A stretch of 64,000 nt of DNA, from positions 75,836,206 to 75,900,205 of the forward strand of contig CM024758.1 of NCBI GenBank assembly GCA_014218235.1, read 5' to 3'. This document shows, piece by piece, positions 45,573 to 55,458 of this stretch; the stretch's first letter is position 1, and each line of letters opens with the position of its first letter. The notes beneath the pieces are model-generated. The model was not told the origin of the DNA, made no database searches, and was given only the letters and a program-made list of their open reading frames with translations. Both the position numbers and the translations under genes were made by a program. This DNA comes from Colocasia esculenta. Its lineage: Eukaryota > Streptophyta > Magnoliopsida > Alismatales > Araceae.

Positions 45573-46778
45573 ATGGCACCCAAATCGAAGCTTCTCGCTC
45601 GCCGTCGTCGTGCTCCGACGGACGCCGGAGAAAGCTCCAGGGCTCCTTCTGAACGCCGCAGCAAGCATCGTGAGGATCGGTTGCCGGAACTCATCGTTCC
45701 TCAAGGTCTCCGTCTTATCCGACCCAACGGCACCTTCAAGAAGATTGTCCAATCCCGGTATGTGGACTTCGAGTCCTTAGCACCGATGTTCCCCTCACTC
45801 CTACCTTATTTTGACACTCAAGGGTGGACATCCTTCTTATACTCCCACCTCCAATACTCTCCCACTGCCGTCTCCGAGTTCTACGATAACCTAGGGCTTT
45901 CCGACCAGGGCGATCTCTACTCTTCGGTGAGAGGCACTCGTTTTCGCCTCACCGCCAATCTTATCTCCACAGCCCTTGAAATCCCAAACTCAGGAGTTGA
46001 AATCTTCAACTACACTCCCTCTGCTTCTGAGTACTATGAGCTTCTGACATTGGAACCCTATGACACTACCAAGGAGATTGCTCGTCTCAACGCCAACTCT
46101 TTTCCTCCTTTAATCCGGATGATCCATCACATCTTCACTACCTTGATCGTCCGAAGGATGGAAGTCGAGAGTTAGTCACCGAGGTCCATAAATCCCTATT
46201 CATCTTTTTCCTCAAGTGTCAAGAAATCAATCTCCCTGAACTTATGATAAGCCTCATCCGTCGGTGTTTCTCTAACAAAAAGATCAATGCCATATGCTTG
46301 CCCCATCACTTCTCTTCTTATTTTCCTTGGCATTCCTATCCCTCCAAGTGAGCTCATCTCACTAAAATCCCGAAGTGCCTTTGACCTCACCGCCGCCAAC
46401 CGCATGGGCTACAAAATTGTAGACGGCGTCGTCACAAAGACTCTCAAGGGAAAGGAACCACAAGGAGCTGAAGTGTCAACCGGTGAAGAAGACAATGAAG
46501 ATGATGAAGCAAATGAGGGCAGTGATGAAGACCCTCAAGATGAGCAAATGCCTGACCAAGCTCAAGAGTTTGATGATGTACCTGTGCCTCCACAACAATC
46601 CGTTCATGATTACTTGGCACAAATCCATCAAGAAATGATTTCAGGATTTGCTCGGATGACGTCAAGATTTGATCAAGTGGACGCTCGCCTCAACACTTTA
46701 GATGACCGTCTTGACCACCTCTACTCCGAGAGAGATGGATCCCGTCACCCTCCTCCTGCTGGACATGACGATGAATAG
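45573..46778 (+). pseudogene. Extra ORF of element E (two frame breaks)
   Basis: ATG at 45573 opens a 200-codon frame: a basic N-terminus (PKSKLLARRRRAPTDAGE), then a compact region (YVDFESLAPMFPSL, LGLSDQGDLYSSVRGTRFRLT, ISTALEIPNSGVEIF). It closes near 46175, continues shifted through LPELMISLIRR, and resumes at 46287-46778 with an acidic stretch (EEDNEDDEANEGSDEDPQ) and a heptad-like tail (DQVDARLNTLDDRLDHLY) that looks like a coiled coil. It recalls the 'putative plant transposon protein' family and is the positional counterpart of 12417-15257 in B. The basic N-terminus hints at nucleic-acid binding. No membrane segment seen. Function unknown. Confidence 0.65.
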
Positions 46779-47046
46779 AGGGTCTCAGGGTCATTAGAGG
46801 TCACTAAGAGTCTTAGATGGAATTAGTCTCACTTGTCTTATCATCTTTTGCTTGTTCATGTTATTTCCCTTTCTTTTATTGAGTCATGTAATGATTATCA
46901 AATGTACTGTGAAATTTCAATGATCAATCAATGAAAACTCAGTTCATGTTTATTTGTCTCTAAATGTGCATGACTTGACCTTTTGCATGTTGTCAAAAAG
47001 GGGAGAACATCAATATATGCATCAATTGAATGTTTTTGTCATCATC
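46779..47046 (+). other. 3' noncoding region of element E
   Basis: Between the extra ORF and the polypurine tract. No ORF; T-rich. Confidence 0.5.
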
Positions 47047-47059
47047 AAAAAGGGGGAGA
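47047..47059 (+). promoter_or_regulatory. Polypurine tract of element E
   Basis: AAAAAGGGGGAGA next to the 3' LTR start TGTTGG. Confidence 0.88.
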
Positions 47060-48424
47060 TGTTGGTTTTTCCATGGGTTTTCCATATATCATGTTTTTGA
47101 TGATCACATTAACATCCTTGAACATTGATTTAATGCAAATTGATGTGTTAACTAACATGAAAAACACCATGAAAGTGATTGAGTTAAACATTGCTAAATC
47201 ATACAATGTACATCACTAACAATGTATTTGCATGTAGGTGTACAAGCATGAAAGATGGAACTTTGAAGAGGCATTGAAGAGATGAGCAAAAAGCACAAAA
47301 ATCTGTCAAAGAGGTGTATCTGTCGACAGATGAACTCTACCTGTCGACAGATTCATACAGTTATTCCAAGACAGAACTCAGGTTTGCATCTCTGAGTGTA
47401 TCTGTCGACAGATGCAATGTACCTGTCGACAGATACACACAGACAACCCAGGACAGAGCTCAGGTTTTCAATTCCTGAGTGCATCTGTCGACAGATGCAA
47501 ACTGCCTGTCGACAGATACACTCAGAAACTCATTTTCCTGAAACCCAGTTCTCAGCCTGAGTCTGCCTGTCGACAGATGCAAGTGCACCTGTCGACAGCC
47601 GACGGAAACTTCAGATTTTGGGTTTCCAAATCCGGCCCCACTTGGGTGTTTCCTTCCTCCACGACCCCCACCTTTACCTAACACTATATAAGCATCCTTT
47701 TGGAGCCAAATTCGCAGAGAGCAGCCTCCCATCCAAGAGCCTCCAAGGGACCAAGAGGAAAAGCCCCAAATTGCTGCTCTGCTTCAACTTTCCGCCCAGA
47801 TCGACGTGGAATCACCATCTATGCGGAGCTGAAGCCGGATCGTCATCAATTCAACCTTCTACATCGATCAATCTACATCCAATCGAAGTTTGAAGAGCGT
47901 TTGGACGATCCACGAGAAGAATTCCAACCGGATTTGTTCCCTAATTCCCAATTCTTCTCCATTTCATAATTTCCATTCCATCGTGTGTGTGTGTGGTTGT
48001 GTTTCGAGCATCCCTTGTGCTTGATTCACGTATTTGTGGTTGTTCTGATCGTGGTTCATCAGACAACGTGTGTGTGGTTGAGTTGTAGTGTTGAACTGCT
48101 CATAAGCAGTCGTTTCTGCGTGTGTGTGTGGACGGTGGATGTAGGATACACGAGTTGTGTACTCCGAACCACCTTAAATCATCGTGTTCTGTGGTTTGTT
48201 CGCGTTTTGCGATAGATGATTGGTAGGCACGGTGTTCATACGCACGTTTGATTTTCTGCTCTCACTTAAATCAACTCAAGCGGTCTCACACTTAATTGAA
48301 TTTGATCAAATTTCATTAAGATCGCTGTAGCATCGAAAAGAAGCCATCAATAGTTTAAAATTGCCGTAATCTATTCACCCCCCCCTCTAGATTACCGTAT
48401 TGTGTACTTCCGCATAACTCTTCA
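47060..48424 (+). repeat. 3' LTR of element E
   Basis: 1365 bp. Palindromes at 47320/47341, 47402/47423, 47485/47506 and 47567/47589 with the same spacing as the 5' copy. Confidence 0.93.
47685..47692 (+). promoter_or_regulatory. TATA box of element E 3' LTR
   Basis: TATATAAG, 87 bp after the last palindrome. Confidence 0.75.
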
Positions 48425-49378
48425 TCCCTTAGGGCATACCCCAGGGTGACGTACACTGAAAGAAAGGGAACCACTGCTACTACGGGGACTCCGACTACCA
48501 TCCCGTCTCCTCTGCCCGGCGCGTGCCCTGCCGCTGCTGAGAAGTCTCACCTAGGAAAAGGAGGGATGAGCTTCACAACAGAAGCTCAGTAGGGACTACC
48601 AGCTCCTACTGGCTCTAAACAGGCAGGAGAAATATATATATCAAAAGAATGACAACACTTTATATCTTCTACCTACAACGTGAGTGCGGAAGCGAAGCTA
48701 CAACTACACGGTACGGGAAGTACACACAGTCGGAAACTCCGTACGACTGCTCGTCGTGACCACCACACGGCTAGTAAACACAGACGGAGGGAACTCCGCC
48801 TGGACAAATAGCAATAGCTACGGAACGCTACCACTAGTCATGGTCAGGTGCGCCCACCGACGTCTTATCCTCGACTTGGGTCCTGACCCTCACGTCTCGT
48901 CAGAGCAAGGTAGGACACAACTAACACAACAGTAACCACCGTAGTCTGGCCGGACTACGGTCCCACGCCTGACCTCCCCAAACGGTTCCGGGGCCGAAGG
49001 AGCGAGGCAGTGAGAAGAAGGACTGGCTGGTATGCGCCGGGTAGAACTCCTAACTATCCTCGGTGTCCCAGACCACCCACGAGAGCTCTGCAAGTGACTC
49101 ACACGGCACTGTCCTAACCACGTTTTCCCCTAAGCTCTAGAGTCCGCTTGGTGGCTGCCAACTCGAGTGCACTCGTAGCCCGGAGTACTCCCTCAACAGG
49201 CTCCCGAGGACAAGGGTCCCAGGCAACGGTGACAACCTCTCACACAGAACAAGCCCTCAAGTGCCGAGCACCGAGCGAACGACTAGCGTAGACCGTACTA
49301 GGGAACTAGCACAGGTGCCACGGGTACAGTAAAGCGAAGCGGAAACGGCATCAGGCAAAAACCTGTCTCTCGGTCAGT

Positions 49379-49502
49379 GACGCAACAAGGAGGGCTGCCT
49401 CGACCATGTCGCGGCGCCCTCGTCTGTCGCGACCCTAACACGGCGCTCATGAGCACCGCGACCACGTCGCGACTGGGCACACCATCGCGACATGGTCGCG
49501 GC
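49379..49502. repeat. 18/11-bp GTCGCGAC-type array 1, element D 3' LTR
   Basis: Dyad starts 49379, 49397, 49408, 49426, 49437, 49455, 49466, 49484 and 49495: spacings 18, 11, 18, 11, 18, 11, 18, 11. Best units are GTCGCGAC (49426, 49466) and ATCGCGAC (49484). Matching array at 56649-56760 in the other LTR. Confidence 0.85.
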
Positions 49503-50031
49503 CTCCGAGGCGACCGCGTTACCAGCCGAGCAGGGTTCCGGAGCAGTCCCTCCAGAACCCTCCCCAAAAACAAAAAATTCACAAGGAGGAAGGGGATCAT
49601 GCACAATGTATTTTAAAAGCTATAATCCACCAAACCACCCACGATCCCTCAAAAGCATGGATCTACGCTCGAAGGAAACCGTACTCAACTCGAGCATGGA
49701 GTTCTCACTCTCCCAAGCCCCAAACCACGAGGAAACCACAGTCTAGAGCGGGAGGGGATCATGCTTAGGGCGAGAGGGTTGGACGTCCCTACCTCCACAC
49801 AAAGAACGCACCCGTTGGGGCCTTCTCGTAGGAATGGTCGTCTCCTCCTTGCACCGCACGCCACAAGCACGACCCCTGCACGAACGACACGTCCACCCTC
49901 AGCACGAGCACCACAAGCGAGGAGAGCACCGAGAAACACGAGAGAGCTCGAGAGGAGAAGAAGAGGAAGAGGAAGAAGAGGGGGAAAATGGGGCGCGCTG
50001 TCGATTTTAAACTGATGGCCCCTCAGACGCT

Positions 50032-50086
50032 GTCGCGACGCCCAGGAGCGTCGTGACCAAGTCGCGACCGCCCGCCATGCCGCAAC
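50032..50086. repeat. GTCGCGAC-type array 2, element D 3' LTR
   Basis: Dyads at 50032, 50050, 50061 and 50079 (18, 11, 18). The other LTR has 57307, 57325, 57336 and 57354 with the same spacing. Confidence 0.85.
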
Positions 50087-50224
50087 ACCAAAAGCACGGT
50101 CAAACCTCGAAGACTGGGAAGGCTAACGCGGCGGCCTGGCAGGCCGCGTCAACGCTGCACGGCCCTGCCACCCGACACGACCATTCTGACAGACAAGATA
50201 GCGGTCAAGCCGTGTCAGAACACA

Positions 50225-50348
50225 ATCGCGACAGCCAGGGGTGACGCGACAAGGACGCGACACTCACCCCCGCCGCGACACGACCGCCAATCCTGTCGCG
50301 GCAGGCCCCTCTGCCGCGACCATGTCGCGGCCGGGCGCCTGTCGCGAC
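50225..50348. repeat. GTCGCGAC-type array 3, element D 3' LTR
   Basis: Dyads at 50225, 50243, 50254 and 50272 (18, 11, 18), then 50295, 50313, 50324 and 50341 (18, 11, 17). The counterpart at about 57500-57625 is decayed by C-to-T/G-to-A changes and small indels. Confidence 0.85.
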
Positions 50349-50389
50349 CTTGAGGACGGGGCCAAAGGCCCAAGGGGTCGGGTCTTACA

Positions 50390-50402
50390 TCCCACCCACC
50401 TT
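50390..50402 (-). promoter_or_regulatory. Polypurine tract of element D
   Basis: Minus strand AAGGTGGGTGGGA directly before the LTR start TGTAAGACCC. Confidence 0.7.
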
Positions 50403-51930
50403 AGGACATTTTGTCCTCGAAATAAAAATAACTCGGTCTCAAACCGGAAAGTAGTACGAGGAGAAGATAGCAACACACCGATCAATCAAACAAATAAGGG
50501 AACTGCTCCCGCATCTCATCATCGCGCTCCCAGGGGCCTCGCCACCAACGCGGTCTGCCAGACGACTTTCACCAGCGAAATCTGCTTCCTGCGCAATTGC
50601 TGAACTCTGCGGTCGACAACACTGACCGGTACTCTGGCACTGACAAGTCTGGCGCTACCTCCAGCTGCGAATAGTCCAACACGTGCGAAGGGTCTGCAAC
50701 GTACCTCCTGAGCTGTGAAACGTGAACACACTTGTGCACGCCTGGTAGCTCTGTCGGAAGACTGAACCTGTAAGCCACCTCGCCGACCCTCTCTGTGATA
50801 GGGAAAGGCCCACGTACCTCGGACTGAGCTTCCCTTTTCTGCCAAACCTCATGACGCCCTTGGTCGGTGAGATCCGCAAGAAAACAAGGTCACCAACACT
50901 GAACTGTAACGGCCTCCTACGGACGTCTGCATAACTCTTCTGTCTGCTCTGCGATGCCCGAAGCCTCTGCCTGATCAGACTGACTGTGTCTGCACACTGC
51001 TGTACTAACTCTGGTCCCAAAAGCTGCCTCTCTCCAACCTCGAACCAGGGAAGAGGAGTCCTACACGAGCGACCATACAAAGCCTCGTATGGTGCCATTC
51101 TGATGCTCGAGTGATAACTGTTGTTATACGCAAACTCCACCATCGGAAGGTGCGACTCCCACGTGCCATTCCAGTCTAAACAGCACGCTCTCAGCATGTC
51201 CTCCAGTGTCTGAATGGTCCGCTCTGACTGTCCATCTGTTTGAGGGTGGTACGCTGTGCTGAACCTCAACTCTGTACCCATGCTCTCTGGAGACTGCGCC
51301 AAAACCCTGACGTAAACCTCAGATCTCTGTCGGAGACGACTGAAACTGGGATCCCGTGCAACGAAACAACTCTGTCCACATACAGCCTGGCTAACCTATC
51401 CACTGACCATGACATCCTGATCGGAAGAAAGTGCGTTGCCTTGGTCAAACGATCCATAATCACCCAGATACCATCATGACTCTGCGGGTGCGGGGCAAAC
51501 CAACCGCAAAGTCCATGGTGATGTCGTCCATGTCGTCCCACTTCCACTCGAGAATGGGCAACGGCTGCAGCTCACCACCAGGACGCTGATGCTCAGCCTT
51601 CACCTGTTGACAGGTAAGGCACCGGGCAACAAACTCTGCTACGCCCCTCTTCATCCCTGGCCACCAGAAGGACCTCCTCAAGCAATGGTACATCTTGGTG
51701 GAGCCAGAATGAACATCATACCTCGATCTATGAGCCTCTGACAAAACTGCCTGGCACGCCTCCTCAGGAACGTACAAGCGGCCTCTGAATCTGACCTCAC
51801 TGAGATCTACATCTGGCATCTGCAAAACGTCTGCCAACTGAGGGTATGCCTGCTGGGCCTGCAACACCTGCCTGAACACTGACGCCGAACTGACAAACTG
51901 CTCGCCACAGCACGGTCTCTAGTCCTCGAC
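50403..51930 (-). pseudogene. Integrase with chromodomain, element D (broken)
   Basis: Minus strand: zinc-binding region (YDVHSGSTKMYHCLRRSFWWPGMK, CLTCQQVKAEHQ at 51879-51460), core (DGIWVIMDRLTKATHFLPI, VSVVSDRD at 51547-51266; FSTAYHPQTDGQSERTIQTLEDML, VEFAYNNSYHSSIRMAPYEALYG at 51302-50655), the GKLSPRYVG barrel, then CVHVSQLRRYVADPSHVLDY. A chromodomain end (QISLVKVVWQT and, shifted, DDEMREQFPYLF) is readable near 50610-50490. Only a few frameshifts; the best-preserved gypsy integrase here. Confidence 0.9.
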
Positions 51931-52430
51931 GGAACAAACACTCCCTGGGACAGCTCCTCGAACAGCCTCCACTCTCTGACCATCAGCGAACTCAAGCGCA
52001 CGCGCCTACTCAAAGCATCGGTTACGACGTTAGCCCTTCCTGGGTGATAGGAGAGGTTAGGTCGTAGTCCTTCAAATACTCCATTCATCGGCACTGCCTC
52101 AAGTTCAGATCTCTCTGGGTGAAGATATACTGCAAACTCTGGTGATCAGTGAAGATCTAAAAAGCCTCACCATACAGGTAGTGCCTCCACAACTTGAGAG
52201 CAAACACCACTGCTGCCAGCTCCAAGTCGTGGGTGGGGTAGTTCTCCTCATGCTTCTTAAGCTGCCGAGAAGCATAGGCAATGACCCCACCGTGCTGCAT
52301 CAGCACGGTACCCAGACCTGACCTCGACGCATTGTGTAGACCACGAAACCACCGCTGCCTGACTGCAAGACCAACATTGGTGCTGAAGTCAACCTCGTCT
52401 TCAGCTCCCGAAAGCTCTGCTCACAGACCT
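51931..52430 (-). pseudogene. RNase H of element D (broken)
   Basis: Minus strand, readable in pieces: NYPTHDLELAAVVFALKLWRH, then IFTDHQSLQYIF and LNLRQ (52260-52080), and PGRANVVTDALSRR (52094-51807), the usual end of gypsy RNase H. Stops interrupt the frame. Confidence 0.8.
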
Positions 52431-53170
52431 CTGACCAACAAATCTGACGTCCTGCCTAGTCAACCTGGTCAACGGCGCTGCTATCTTGGCAAAATCCTGA
52501 ATGAACCTCCGGTAGTAACCGGCCAACCCAGAAAACTACGGACCTCCGGCACTGATGTGGGCTGCTCCCACGACAACACGGCCTCCACCTTGGCAGGGTC
52601 CACTGCCACACCAGAACCTGAGATCACGTGCCCGAGAAAGTGCACCTCCCTCAGCCAAATTCGCACTTGTCGAACTTGGCATAGAGGCGGTGACTCCGCA
52701 GGGTCTCCAGCACGATCCTCAGGTGCTCCTCGTGCTCCTCCTCAGAAGCCGAGTAGACCAGATATCATCAACAAAAACAACCACAAAGCGATCTAGGTAC
52801 TCACTGAACACCCTATGCATCAAATCCATGAATGTTGCGGGTGCGTTTGTCAGCCCAAATGGCATCATGTTGAACTCAAAGTGACCGTACCTAGAACGGA
52901 AGCCGTCAAACCGACATCTGACTCTCTGATCCGCATCTGATTGTACCTGGATCTCAAGTCAATCTTCGAGAAAACTCGGGCCGACTGCAACTGATCAAAC
53001 AATCATCGATCCTCGGCAACGGTACTTGTTCTTCACAGTAACCTGGTTCAACTGCCGATAATCATGCACAAACGAAAACTATCATCCTTCTTTCGCACAA
53101 ACACAGCGCGCCCCACGGCGAACGACTCGGGCGAATGAAGTCCAGCTCAAGAAGCTCCTGCAACTAGCGC
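52431..53170 (-). pseudogene. Reverse transcriptase of element D (broken)
   Basis: Minus strand: FSKIDLRS near 52970, the catalytic FVDDI-type box near 52765, and the connection CEFG.LREVHFLGHVISGSGVAVDPAKVEAV (52666-52481). Multiple one-base shifts. Confidence 0.8.
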
Positions 53171-53800
53171 TTCAACTCATGCAGCTCCGCCGAGGCCATC
53201 CGGTAGGGTGCCTTGGACAAAGGCATCGTACCGGGCAAAGCTCAATGGAGAACTCTACCTCCCGCTCAGCAGCAAACCAGGTATATCCTCCGGAAGACGT
53301 CGGAGAACTCAGATACAACTGGCACGTCAAAAACTGAAGATCCGCTAGGCTCCAAAGAACAAACTGAAGCATGGTACGCCACACAGCCATCGCGGATCAA
53401 TGGCGAGCTCTACACAAAGAAATAAATTGCCGACGGGTGGACCGGATACCTCAGAAGCAGAGGACGGGCTCTCCAGGTATCCTAAACCGAACGGTCTTCC
53501 GCTAACAATCAACCACAGCCGAGTGAGCCTCCAACCAGTCCATGCCCAAGATGACGTCAAAGTCGCAAAGCTGCAGTGCGTGCAACCTAGCCGCCAACTA
53601 GTGCCCCTCAACCTCGACTGCCACACCCTCCAGGTAACCAAAGGAACGCATATAGTCACCAGACGGGAGATCGACCATCACGTCACACTGCCTCTTAGGA
53701 GTGTGACAAGCAAGAGACTCATAGAATTCCTAAGAAGCAAACACAAAGAAGCACCGGGGTCGATCAAACACGAGCAGCTCTTCCAAGGATGGGTAGAGTA
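53171..53800 (-). pseudogene. Protease of element D (broken)
   Basis: Minus strand near 53775 reads CLIDPGASLCLLL, the retropepsin active site as D-P-G-A. CDFDVILGMDWLEAHSAVVDC, the end of the domain, is readable near 53560-53490. Frames are shifted between the two. Confidence 0.75.
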
Positions 53801-55323
53801 CCTATAATAAGGTTTGACGCCTCTGCATGCTCCCGGGTGAGCGCCATCACGCGACCACGACCACGCCCACGCTGCGGCGCCTGCTGGGGCTGCTGCTGCT
53901 GCGTCGGCTGCTGGGGGTACTACTGCTACTGCTGGTATGACTGGTACTGCTGCGGCTGCGGAAACTGCTGAGCCTGCTGCTGGTACTGCCCTCGCTGCTG
54001 CTGACGCGGTGCCTGCTGCTGAGGAGGGTACTGGTACTGAGGTGGCTACTGAGCATACTGCACTGGCTGCTGCTACTGCGGAACTTGCCCCATTGGGCAA
54101 TCCCTCCTGAAGTGGCCCGGTAAGCCACAGGTGTAGCACACTAGCTCCTGACTGCCCTGCTCAGCACCCTGAACAACTGACTGCTCTGCAAATCTGGACT
54201 GGCGCTTCTGCTGCCGGCTCCAACCGCCCCCGCGAGACAACTTCCTAAACTGTGAGCGAATCCTGGTGCCACCGGAACTGCCCGAGCCGGAGGAAGAGGA
54301 AGTCGCACTACCGCGGCTACCCGCTGGATGCTGGTAAGGCGAGGACCTGGAAGAGGCTCCTCCCTGCTGCTACTGCTGAGGCTGCCAGGTCTCTCTGTCC
54401 AAGGCGGTGGCCTTCGCCACAGCCACTCCCAAGGTGGTACACATGTGTGCCGTCACACCCCACATTAGGTCTGGTCTCAGTCCTGCTATAAACTTCTCTG
54501 CACACTCCTGATCGCTGCCTGCGACATGAGGCACATGCCTCAACAACTGGACAAACCTCTGGTGGTACTGCGAAACTGTGAGGTCGTCCTGAACCAACGC
54601 GTGGAACTGGTCCCGTCTCTCACGTCGAGCGTAGTCAGGGAAGTACTCGCCGTGGAAGACCTCCGAAAACCGCTGCCAAGCAATGTGATCCAACCTCTGG
54701 CCCTAGAAGTGCATCTGCCTCTGAACTCTCCACCACTCATGGGCTGCTCCCTTGAGCTGGTACACTGCCAGTCGAACCTGGTCCTCCTCAGCGCACTCCA
54801 TCGTCTCGAAGATGCACTCTAACTCATGGTCCAACTCTCTGCCTTGTCTGGATCATACTCACGTGGAACATCGGTGGCCGAAGGCACAGGAACCTCTCGA
54901 GGAGAGAGGTCCTGTCCTCAGTACCCGACGTCCTCCGCCACCCGGCCCGGGTACTCCAAGTGCCCGACCGCTGCTGACGCTCTGGCTGCTCCACCTCTGG
55001 ATCTACCTGCTGCTGCTCCGGTACCGCTGGAGGGGCACCGGAAACTGGACACCTACTGCTGCCTGCCCTGGCTTCCACGCTACCTGGTACATGGCCCTGA
55101 AGAACTGCTCGGCCATGGGGAACCAGTCTGCATACTGCTGCGGCTGAGGCTGGTGCTCCTGCTGCTGCTGCCCACCTGCTGCTGCTGCTGCCGCTGCACC
55201 CTGAGGCTGTGCCACTGACTCGTCTGTTGATACCTCCTCCTGGACCTGCCCCTGCGCGGGCATCTCGGACTCATCCTGCTGCTCAACCAACTATCTAGTC
55301 TGACTGTGCCTACGCGGAGCCAT
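53801..55323 (-). pseudogene. gag of element D (broken)
   Basis: Minus-strand ATG at 55323 opens MAPRRHSQTR then a stop. An acidic/Gln/Ala-rich segment follows (55290-55003). The capsid domain (Retrotrans_gag type) is clear at 54693-54370: FHGEYFPDYARRERRDQFHAL, LTVSQYHQRFVQL and KFIAGLRPDLMW. A zinc knuckle CYTCGLPGHFRRDC is readable near 54130, and a Gln/Pro/Tyr-rich tract (54080-53860) precedes the protease. Confidence 0.85.
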
Positions 55324-55444
55324 CTCCTACATGACGCACAACCAACAAGGGTTAACAATATCACTCGGCGGCTAGCAGTGTACTTGTACTACCGTTGGAC
55401 TTCCTGTTGCAGTTCAAATCCCTTACAAGTCCTGTCAGACTCTC

Positions 55445-55456
55445 GCTCTGATACCA
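55445..55456 (-). promoter_or_regulatory. Primer binding site, initiator-Met tRNA (element D)
   Basis: Minus strand TGGTATCAGAGC, two bases after the LTR's terminal CA. Confidence 0.88.
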
Positions 55457-55458
55457 AC

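Larger units (their letters stand above)
39949..48424 (+). mobile_element. Element E: Sirevirus-like Ty1/copia, most of pol deleted
   Basis: Two ~1.37-kb LTRs (39949-41317, 47060-48424) flank gag, the start of protease, the last residues of RNase H, and an extra ORF. It is inserted in D's left LTR, with ATCCC before and (A)TCCC after as the target duplication. LTRs are near-identical, so this is one of the youngest insertions here. Relative to C, about 2.9 kb of pol is missing between the protease and RNase H. Confidence 0.92.
48425..50389 (-). repeat. 3' LTR of element D, remainder
   Basis: TCCCTTAGGGCATACCCC matches the other LTR at about 55707, so this continues 39948. Ends GGTCTTACA at 50389 (minus strand TGTAAGACCC). 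Without E the LTR is about 2.2 kb. Palindrome arrays at 49379-49520, 50032-50086 and 50225-50348. Confidence 0.9.

Noticed and set aside
45446..45780. Overlapping Pro/Ser-rich frames (45250-45780, 45446-45652) near the extra ORF
   Set aside because: They read the extra ORF's 5' region in other frames; the ATG at 45573 gives the long frame with ordered composition.
53813..55300. Plus-strand Cys/Leu-rich frames over D's gag
   Set aside because: They are complementary readings of the Gln/Pro/Ala-rich minus-strand gag; the minus strand holds the capsid and zinc-knuckle motifs.
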